From JAUIHN01 sp964556075 (lineage in GTDB: Bacteria; Patescibacteriota; Saccharimonadia; Saccharimonadales; Saccharimonadaceae), in assembly GCA_964556075.1 (NCBI GenBank), contig CAZKUV010000039.1, forward strand, positions 1 to 6,738: DNA of 6,738 nt, in the 5' to 3' direction. Made by a program: the position numbers and the translations under genes. Position 1 is the first letter of the stretch; each line of letters begins with the position of its first letter. Positions 1 to 4,998 of the stretch are shown piece after piece. Below the pieces are notes generated by a model, which was not told the origin of the DNA, made no database searches, and saw only the letters and a program-made list of their open reading frames with translations.

Positions 1-414
1 GGTCGGACCAGTCACGAGCACCAGTCCCCGCGGATAATCAGCGAAGGACGAAACTACCGATGGCATACCAAGCTCTGTGACCGATTTAATTTCATTCGGG
101 ATTAAACGAAGCGCTGCGGCTAAATTACCGCGCTCGTGAAAGGCGTTAACACGGAAGCGACCAAGGGTTCCGAACGCGAAGCTGAAGTCGAATTCCTTGT
201 CCTTGAGGAGTATCTGCTGCTGTTCGGCATCAAGAATCGCGAAGACAAGTGACTCTACCGCTTGTTCGGTAAGTGCGTCGTACCCTGCAACCGGCATCAG
301 GCTGCCATCGATGCGGAGCATTGGAGGAAGACTGACCTGCAAGTGAAGGTCCGATGCCCTTTTCTTGATGACTTCTTCCAGTAGTACTTCGATTCGTAGC
401 TCTTGATTATTCAT
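1..414 (-). CDS. pilT: PilT-type retraction ATPase, N-terminal part (cut by window edge)
   Basis: This is the N-terminal 138 residues of a PilT-family secretion ATPase, the hexameric cytoplasmic motor that depolymerises type IV pili and drives twitching and DNA uptake. The visible part is the PAS-like N-terminal domain with family hallmarks: RASDLHLQ at residues 19-26, PPMLRIDGSL at 30-39, DFSFAFGTLGRFRVNAF at about 76-92 and AALRLIP at 100-106. The reading frame leaves the window at LVLVTGPT, the beginning of the Walker A loop, so all catalytic boxes lie outside. The ATG at 414 follows the pilB stop by 11 nt and has an AAGG Shine-Dalgarno-like stretch about 6 nt upstream. An N-terminus that starts directly with the PAS-like domain, with no MshEN domain, separates it from PilB. 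A PilT paralogue such as PilU cannot be excluded from this fragment. Confidence 0.93.
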   Translation of the reverse strand, partial: MNNQELRIEVLLEEVIKKRASDLHLQVSLPPMLRIDGSLMPVAGYDALTEQAVESLVFAILDAEQQQILLKDKEFDFSFAFGTLGRFRVNAFHERGNLAAALRLIPNEIKSVTELGMPSVVSSFADYPRGLVLVTGPT

Positions 415-425
415 TTCCACCCTTC

Positions 426-2189
426 CTACGCTGCATCGTTCGCAACACGGTTTACTTCTTCGATTGTCGTTACGCCTCCGAGAGCCTTGAGATAGCCGTC
501 CTGTCGCATCGTTATCATTCCCTGCTCGATGGCTTTCCTCTGAATCTCCGCGCTGGTTGCTCGCGCCATGACGAGGCTCTGAATCTCCTCCGTCATATCC
601 ATCACTTCGTAAAGGCCGGCTCGACCCGCATAGCCTCGCGGCGTATTCGGCGTATCCCTACCTTTAACCAAAGTATAAGCGCTTTGACCTGCTAGAGGCA
701 AGTCTTTGTACCCGAGATCCTCTGATACCTTTGCTACGTCTGCCTTGGTTTTTGGTAAAAGATGACCGACTGTAGAGAGTATGTTCTGGGTTTCAATAGG
801 AGTCGACTGGTAACTGTCGCGCTTCGGCGCGACTCGACGGACAAGCCGCTGCCCGATAATCGTACGGACGGTGCTGGCGATCAAGAATGGTTCGATGCCC
901 ATGTCGAGCAGACGCGGTAACACTCCGGCCGCCGAGTTAGTGTGCAGCGTCGAGAACACTAAGTGACCGGTCAGCGCCGCCTGGACAGCGAGGTTGGCGG
1001 TTTCGGCGTCGCGAATCTCTCCCACCATCACGATATCGGGGTCCTGTCGCAGAATCGACCGCAGGCCTGACGCGAACGTCAAACCGACTTCGGTGTTGAC
1101 CTGAATTTGATTGACGCCATCCATCTTGTATTCGACCGGGTCTTCAAGCGTCACGATATTGACCTGGTCGTCCTTAATTTCCTTAATCAGCGCGTAAAGG
1201 CTGGTAGACTTTCCCGAACCGGTCGGTCCTGACGTCAAAATCATACCGTTTGGATACCGGATACCTTTACGAATCGTTCTGAGCGCGCGTCCGGCATATC
1301 CCATCTGTTCAAGATCAAAAGTATTACCCGACTTATCTAAAAGACGAATCACCACCTGCTCTCCCCACACCACTGGACTGATGGCGATACGAAGGTCAAC
1401 TTCCTTCCCGGCAACCTTAATCGTGAACTGACCGTCCTGAGGAACGCGGTGCTCGTCGATTTTGAGATTGGATAAAATCTTAATACGACTCACTAACGCG
1501 GGCTCGAGTGACTTTGGAAGCTGCATGATTTCTCGTAGCACACCGTCAACTCGGCAACGAATTTTCAGCGCTTTTTCCAGTGGTTCAATATGAACGTCGC
1601 TGGCGCGAGATTTAATCGCGTATTCGAGAATCGTGTTAAGCGCCCTGGAAATTGGCGAATCCTGAACGAGCGTCCGAATGTTATCTTCGCTAACCTTCGC
1701 TTCCTCTTCTTGGGTAGCGGCGGCAGCGGCGCTTACTCCTGAAAGATCGGTTTTATACTGATCGAGAACATGACGAACGCCGGCTTCAGAGGCCATAAAG
1801 ACCTTAAGCGGACGTTGAATTAAGTTTGCCAGGTAGTCTACAGCCTGAACGTTATTAGCGTCAATCATAGCGACTGCCAAGCGGTTGTTCACCTCGGCGA
1901 CGGGTACCGCCATGAAACGCTCGGCAATATCCTGAGATAGTAGACTCAGAACATCCTGACTGACAGTGCTGTTAAGCAGATTGACGTACGGGACCCCGGA
2001 TACATAGGCGATGGCATGTGTTACCAATTCTTCGTCGACCAGCCCGCGCTCGGTGAGCGCCGCGAGCAACGGTGTGTTGTTTGCCTTGGCTTCGAGCTCA
2101 GCCTGACGAAGGTCGGCTTCAACAACCAGCCCTTCTTCAATAAGAAGAGTGGTTAGTTTTTCCTGGAGATCATCCGTGAGGAGTGCCAT
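426..2189 (-). CDS. pilB: PilB/GspE-family type IV pilus extension ATPase
   Basis: The 587-residue cytoplasmic hexameric ATPase powers pilus polymerisation at the inner-membrane platform. Residues 1 to about 145 form an MshEN/GspE N-terminal domain, followed by an Ala/Glu-rich linker (about 150-165) and the secretion ATPase core. Core motifs are intact: SDVHIEP at 197-203, Walker A GPTGSGKST at 321-329, Asp box TLEDPVEY at 347-354, Walker B PDIVMVGEIRD at 384-394 and His box TGHLVFSTLHTN at 407-418. Two departures stand out. The stretch from about 453 to 520, where PilB and GspE usually carry two CxxC pairs binding zinc, has no cysteine; the protein's only Cys is residue 212. The N-domain also lacks the Arg and Gly expected in the RLGxxL signature of c-di-GMP-binding MshEN domains. 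The start ATG lies 25 nt after the preceding stop with only a weak, distant GAGAG-like ribosome site, and I see no better in-frame start. Size is normal for the family. Confidence 0.96.
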   Translation of the reverse strand: MALLTDDLQEKLTTLLIEEGLVVEADLRQAELEAKANNTPLLAALTERGLVDEELVTHAIAYVSGVPYVNLLNSTVSQDVLSLLSQDIAERFMAVPVAEVNNRLAVAMIDANNVQAVDYLANLIQRPLKVFMASEAGVRHVLDQYKTDLSGVSAAAAATQEEEAKVSEDNIRTLVQDSPISRALNTILEYAIKSRASDVHIEPLEKALKIRCRVDGVLREIMQLPKSLEPALVSRIKILSNLKIDEHRVPQDGQFTIKVAGKEVDLRIAISPVVWGEQVVIRLLDKSGNTFDLEQMGYAGRALRTIRKGIRYPNGMILTSGPTGSGKSTSLYALIKEIKDDQVNIVTLEDPVEYKMDGVNQIQVNTEVGLTFASGLRSILRQDPDIVMVGEIRDAETANLAVQAALTGHLVFSTLHTNSAAGVLPRLLDMGIEPFLIASTVRTIIGQRLVRRVAPKRDSYQSTPIETQNILSTVGHLLPKTKADVAKVSEDLGYKDLPLAGQSAYTLVKGRDTPNTPRGYAGRAGLYEVMDMTEEIQSLVMARATSAEIQRKAIEQGMITMRQDGYLKALGGVTTIEEVNRVANDAA

Positions 2190-2214
2190 GACTCTACAGC
2201 TTCTCTCAAGCGAC

Positions 2215-2448
2215 CTAGAAAGACCGCTCCTCTTCCTTACCTATATATACCTCGACAGTCGGATTGATTGAATTTTCGCTGAAGATCCGCTCGTCAGGTT
2301 CAGTAACATCCGGAAGTATCGGCTCTGCCGTCTTGACTGTTACAGCTTCGTTATTGACATCACCTAACACGCCCTTGGCCACGAAATACGAGACCAGAAC
2401 GCTAATCGACGCGATAAGTATAATCATTGCGATATCGGTTCGTTTCAC
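2215..2448 (-). CDS. Small single-pass membrane protein in the pilP position of the pilus operon
   Basis: I do not recognise this 77-residue protein. A short basic N-terminus (MKRTD) is followed by one hydrophobic segment at about residues 6-28 and a polar, acidic tail of about 49 residues (net negative, ending KEEERSF), predicted outside the membrane. It has no lipobox cysteine, so it is not a typical PilP lipoprotein, and no Gly-Phe-Thr-Leu-x-Glu prepilin cleavage motif. The GTG start overlaps the pilO stop as GTGA, with an AAGGTGG ribosome site 7 nt upstream at 2462-2456, so it is translationally coupled to pilO and very likely real. Position between pilO and pilB is where pilP occurs in diderm pilMNOP clusters. 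By inference it is an accessory subunit of the PilMNO alignment complex; it could equally be a lineage-specific assembly factor. Confidence 0.8.
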   Translation of the reverse strand: MKRTDIAMIILIASISVLVSYFVAKGVLGDVNNEAVTVKTAEPILPDVTEPDERIFSENSINPTVEVYIGKEEERSF

Positions 2449-3161
2449 GGCTTTACCACCTTGTCTGTTAATTCAGCTGTGCGCTTCGGCTGGTAATATG
2501 TCTCTCCTTCGACCTGGAGCATCATCCTGTCGCCCTGTACCTCAAGCTGGATATTAGTGAGGGTAATTGGGCGAATGGAGCGCTCCAAGCGCTGCAACAA
2601 ATTACGGAAGACTGTACCAGACGAATCGTATGAAGCGCTTACCATGAAATTGAAGCGGATATTGTAGTCGCTGTTGCTCGCTTGCAGACCGCTCGAATCG
2701 GCTGAGCCAGCATCGTCAAAAACACCAGTTTCAGCTTCTAATACCGGCATTACATCGAGAGATTCAAGTGTCAGTCCGTTACCGTCGACTTCCAGGAACC
2801 GTCTCTGGAGAGAGGATCCGAACGCCGCGGAGTTTGCTACGTCAGGAAGCGCGTCGAGGACGACCTGAACCGGCTCCTCTTGTCCCGGCAGCATGTTCCG
2901 CTTGAGGGCTTCGTTGGTATTAAGCACCGCGACTTCCTCTTTAAGATCGGCGATAGTCTCATTGTTTTTCTTCAGAATATTAGCCGTTGCCGCCTTTTCA
3001 GACAACACCTTTTCCCTAAAGAGCGCCTTCTGAACCAAGAAGAGCGACAGCACTAAAGCGGCTCCTACAATGACCGACGCTCCCGCAATCCAGAAGAACA
3101 TAACCCGGTTCGCTTTGGCGATTTGCTGGCGCTTCCTCAGCGCGGTACCCTCAGTTGCCAT
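2445..3161 (-). CDS. pilO: PilO-like inner-membrane alignment protein
   Basis: The 238-residue bitopic membrane protein has the PilO architecture. A basic cytoplasmic N-terminus (residues 1-20) is followed by one transmembrane helix at about 21-44, a charged coiled-coil-like helix at about 47-85 and a C-terminal alpha/beta domain (about 98-225) expected to be a ferredoxin-like fold that pairs with PilN. A Ser/Asp/Glu-rich loop at about 141-166 interrupts the domain. Sequence similarity to PilO is weak, as usual for this family, so the assignment rests on topology and on the position directly after pilN. The ATG shares one base with the pilN stop (TAATG) and has a strong GAGGAGG site 7 nt upstream. 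The stop TGA lies inside the next start (GTGA). It has no cysteines. Confidence 0.85.
   Translation of the reverse strand: MATEGTALRKRQQIAKANRVMFFWIAGASVIVGAALVLSLFLVQKALFREKVLSEKAATANILKKNNETIADLKEEVAVLNTNEALKRNMLPGQEEPVQVVLDALPDVANSAAFGSSLQRRFLEVDGNGLTLESLDVMPVLEAETGVFDDAGSADSSGLQASNSDYNIRFNFMVSASYDSSGTVFRNLLQRLERSIRPITLTNIQLEVQGDRMMLQVEGETYYQPKRTAELTDKVVKP
2456..2462 (-). promoter_or_regulatory. Ribosome binding site of the 77-aa gene
   Basis: AAGGTGG lies 7 nt before the GTG at 2448, inside the 3' end of pilO. It decides this non-ATG start and supports the small gene as genuinely translated. Confidence 0.7.
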
Positions 3162-3889
3162 TAGTCATCCTCCTCTATTTCTTGGGCACGTTCCGCGAAC
3201 AGCGTTTTTGGAATGCCTCGGTACGACTCTGTAACATTTTCGCGTTGCTCTGGACCGATGACACGGAAGTTCTTGAGATACGGCGTAAGCAGCTCATCGG
3301 CGTACGTAAACGACAAGGTGAACTGAAGTACTCGATCGCCTTCAGCATTTTGACCGTAGTTGCGCTCGCCTTCGGCAACGCTCTCAGTAAGCTGGAAGAC
3401 ATGCTCCCCCTCGTCGTCGGAATATTCGACTTCCGTCGCTAAAATGGTCTTTTTGAACACTTCTAAGGCTTCAAAACCACCGACCGCCTGAGCTTCGATC
3501 GAAACGCGATTTTCGGCGGTATCAACCTTTAAATTACTAATCGTTACCGAATACGGTTCCGGTGGATTGATGGCTACCATTACGTCAAAGATGCGCGAAT
3601 TGATAAATTTATTCTCATGAAGCGACGGGAGCACATCAAGTTGGTTTTGAATAGTTAGCGTACTTTCGATATCCTCGACGGCAAGCAGCTTGGAACTCTC
3701 TTCCTTGATGGTCTTGTCGCTTAAATACTCCCTTGTACTCTGGATACCGAAGACATATCCGGCAAGTACCACTACGATACCAATTGCCGCGGCGCCAGTC
3801 AGAAACGCTAATGATATAACGAGCGCACGCACACGTTGAGCTTTAATCAGCTCTTGCTTAACATCGGGAACGAGATTAATTTCAATCAC
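3161..3889 (-). CDS. pilN: PilN-like inner-membrane alignment protein
   Basis: The 242-residue bitopic membrane protein begins MIEINLVPD, matching the conserved INL(L/V)P tail by which PilN docks into the groove of cytoplasmic PilM. One transmembrane helix at about residues 22-48 follows a basic stretch (KAQRVR). After it come a short helical region (about 50-90) and an alpha/beta domain (about 95-200) that in this family forms heterodimers with PilO. The C-terminus is an acidic tail (EIEEDD). I judge it somewhat longer than typical proteobacterial PilN, because of the region after residue 150 and the tail. The GTG start overlaps the pilM stop as GTGA and has a clear AAAGGAG ribosome site at 3905-3899. 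Being coupled to both pilM and pilO supports assembly as one complex. Confidence 0.92.
   Translation of the reverse strand: MIEINLVPDVKQELIKAQRVRALVISLAFLTGAAAIGIVVVLAGYVFGIQSTREYLSDKTIKEESSKLLAVEDIESTLTIQNQLDVLPSLHENKFINSRIFDVMVAINPPEPYSVTISNLKVDTAENRVSIEAQAVGGFEALEVFKKTILATEVEYSDDEGEHVFQLTESVAEGERNYGQNAEGDRVLQFTLSFTYADELLTPYLKNFRVIGPEQRENVTESYRGIPKTLFAERAQEIEEDD
3169..3175 (-). promoter_or_regulatory. Ribosome binding site of pilO
   Basis: GAGGAGG, the strongest Shine-Dalgarno match in the window, lies 7 nt before the pilO ATG at 3161 and inside the last codons of pilN. Confidence 0.8.
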
Positions 3890-4935
3890 GAGTCGTTACT
3901 CCTTTGGGCAAGTCCTACCACGGTCGAAAATTCGGTTGCAATCGCAGCCAGCTGCTGCTGGTCGGTCGGGGTAACACGCACGCGCTGCCATGGGTTAGCA
4001 GGAGTCGCCGCGATACTCGTCTTGGCCGCGACGTAATCACCAAATTTGGGAATCGAGCTGGAATAACCAGCCAGGAAAATTCCTCCCACTGGGGTATTTG
4101 GATACCGCGTCTGAAAGAACTTGATTGACTTCGTGAGTTCAGCCGCGAACCCTTCTAGTACGCTTTCAAGCGCACGGAATACCTGCCCCTCAAGTCTGTC
4201 GGGCGCCAAACCGAACTTCAAGATAAATTGCCTTGCCTGGTCCTCTTGTACGTTAAGATTCTGGACCGCCGCTTTCACAAGCGTCTGTAGTCCGGTCGGA
4301 ATGGTACGCACAAGTCGTGGCGCGTCCCCGTATGTCATAACGAGATTGGTCGCCGTCTCACCGACATCGATAAGCATGCGCCCATCGTCTAGACCTGGTG
4401 GTAATAATGACCTTACCATCGCGACAGGGTCCGGTTCGGCGGCTATAACGTTAAATCCAAGGGCCTCGATAAACTCGAGACGCTCCTCGGCGTAGCTGTT
4501 CGCAGTACTGGCGATGAGTACTTCTTGCTGCGTAGGGTCATGAGCGGACTGTCCAAGCAGTACCCAGTCGACCTTGGCTTCATCTATCGCCATAGGCACG
4601 TACTGGTCAATCTGATACTTAATTGTGCTGCGAAGCTCCGCTTCAGGCATCGTCGGCACATCAATAACAGTCGTGAACGTTTTTTGCGCCGGCATCCCGA
4701 TAACGACATTCTTCGTCTTAATCCCACTTTGACCAATGACCGTCAGAATGACTTCGCCAAGACGACGCTCCGACTCTTTGCTATTTGCTGTAGTAGTATG
4801 CGAATCCACTGATCCGTATCCGAAATGAGCTAGAGACCAACCGTCCTTACCATCTCGGGTGAGCTGCACAACCCTTACCGCACTCGTACCGATATCAAGA
4901 GCAAAGAAATCGCCCACGCCTTTTAGTAGTTTCAT
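3886..4935 (-). CDS. pilM: PilM, actin-like type IV pilus assembly ATPase
   Basis: The 349-residue cytoplasmic protein of the FtsA/actin-like superfamily binds ATP and anchors the N-terminal peptide of PilN, linking the PilNO complex to the motor. Nucleotide motifs are visible: phosphate-1 ALDIGTSAVRVVQL at residues 12-25, phosphate-2 MLIDVGETATNLVM at 187-200 and the adenosine-binding GGIFLAGYSSSIPKFGDYV at 284-302. The family segment PTMPEAELRSTIKYQIDQYVPM (residues 94-115 in two adjoining pieces) is also present. I take the ATG at 4935 as the start, giving MKLLKGVGDFFALDIG. A longer in-frame reading from a TTG at 4974 adds 13 residues, but that TTG sits in the promoter -35 box and has no ribosome site. 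The stop TGA overlaps the pilN start. pilM is the first gene of the operon, behind its own promoter. Confidence 0.95.
   Translation of the reverse strand: MKLLKGVGDFFALDIGTSAVRVVQLTRDGKDGWSLAHFGYGSVDSHTTTANSKESERRLGEVILTVIGQSGIKTKNVVIGMPAQKTFTTVIDVPTMPEAELRSTIKYQIDQYVPMAIDEAKVDWVLLGQSAHDPTQQEVLIASTANSYAEERLEFIEALGFNVIAAEPDPVAMVRSLLPPGLDDGRMLIDVGETATNLVMTYGDAPRLVRTIPTGLQTLVKAAVQNLNVQEDQARQFILKFGLAPDRLEGQVFRALESVLEGFAAELTKSIKFFQTRYPNTPVGGIFLAGYSSSIPKFGDYVAAKTSIAATPANPWQRVRVTPTDQQQLAAIATEFSTVVGLAQRSNDS
3899..3905 (-). promoter_or_regulatory. Ribosome binding site of pilN
   Basis: AAAGGAG lies 9 nt before the GTG at 3889, inside the 3' end of pilM. It fixes the GTG as the pilN start, which also places INLVP at the extreme N-terminus where PilM binding needs it. 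Confidence 0.78.
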
Positions 4936-4939
4936 AGTG

Positions 4940-4944
4940 ACCTC
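4940..4944 (-). promoter_or_regulatory. Shine-Dalgarno-like GAGGT before pilM
   Basis: GAGGT lies 4 nt before the ATG at 4935, rather close but usable. It supports this ATG over the upstream TTG. It abuts the -10 box, so transcripts from the adjacent promoter would not contain it; only read-through transcripts from upstream would. Confidence 0.55.
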
Positions 4945-4974
4945 ATTATACATAAGCTGTATAGCATCAGGCAA
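4945..4974 (-). promoter_or_regulatory. Sigma70-type promoter for the pilM operon
   Basis: On the minus strand TTGCCT (4974-4969, 4 of 6 to TTGACA) is separated by 18 nt from a perfect TATAAT (4950-4945). Spacing from the -10 puts the transcription start near 4938, an A, which is 3 nt before the pilM ATG and would give a leaderless mRNA. The site lies in the only sizeable intergenic gap, exactly where a promoter for the downstream operon is expected. The start point is inferred from spacing only. Confidence 0.65.
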
Positions 4975-4998
4975 GCTTTTCCTGAACTATTTCCGATT

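Larger units (their letters stand above)
4936..4998. other. Intergenic gap between the surface-protein gene and pilM
   Basis: This 63-bp gap, the largest in the window, holds the pilM promoter and a short inverted repeat TCAGG (4967-4971) / CCTGA (4981-4985) with a 9-nt loop containing AAGCTT. The repeat overlaps the -35 box. No hairpin followed by a T-run is seen on the minus strand, so I find no intrinsic terminator for the upstream gene, and read-through into the pil operon is possible. Confidence 0.6.

Noticed and set aside
1481..1500. Functional T7-type promoter on the + strand
   Set aside because: The initiation bases do not match, it reads antisense inside pilB, and no phage polymerase or other phage gene is present.
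2220..2275. Internal promoter for pilB (TATATA near 2245-2252)
   Set aside because: The only candidate -35 at proper spacing is TTCAAT, a poor match, and the site is inside the 77-aa gene; AT-rich codons explain it.
2215..2448. The 77-aa protein as a pilin or PilP
   Set aside because: It has no prepilin cleavage site with Glu at position 5 of the mature form, no lipobox cysteine, and is too short for the PilP beta domain.
2445..3888. TGA recoded as glycine (genetic code 25)
   Set aside because: TGA terminates pilM and pilO exactly at overlapping starts of the next genes, so it acts as a stop here.
4121..4495. 124-codon open frame on the + strand opposite pilM
   Set aside because: It lies antisense to a well-conserved gene, gives a low-complexity Ser/Arg-rich product and has no ribosome site. 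The other + strand open frames (for example 2264-2557, 3155-3442, 4525-4812, 6137-6394) are rejected for the same reasons.
4936..4974. In-frame N-terminal extension of PilM by 13 residues from a TTG
   Set aside because: The TTG is the -35 box of the promoter and has no ribosome site, and the extension (starting with PDAIQLMYNEVT after the initiator) is not PilM-like. The ATG at 4935 gives a typical N-terminus.
4954..4985. Possible intrinsic terminator for the surface-protein gene
   Set aside because: The available stems (AAGCT/AGCTT and TCAGG/CCTGA) are 5 bp and have no T-run after them on the minus strand.
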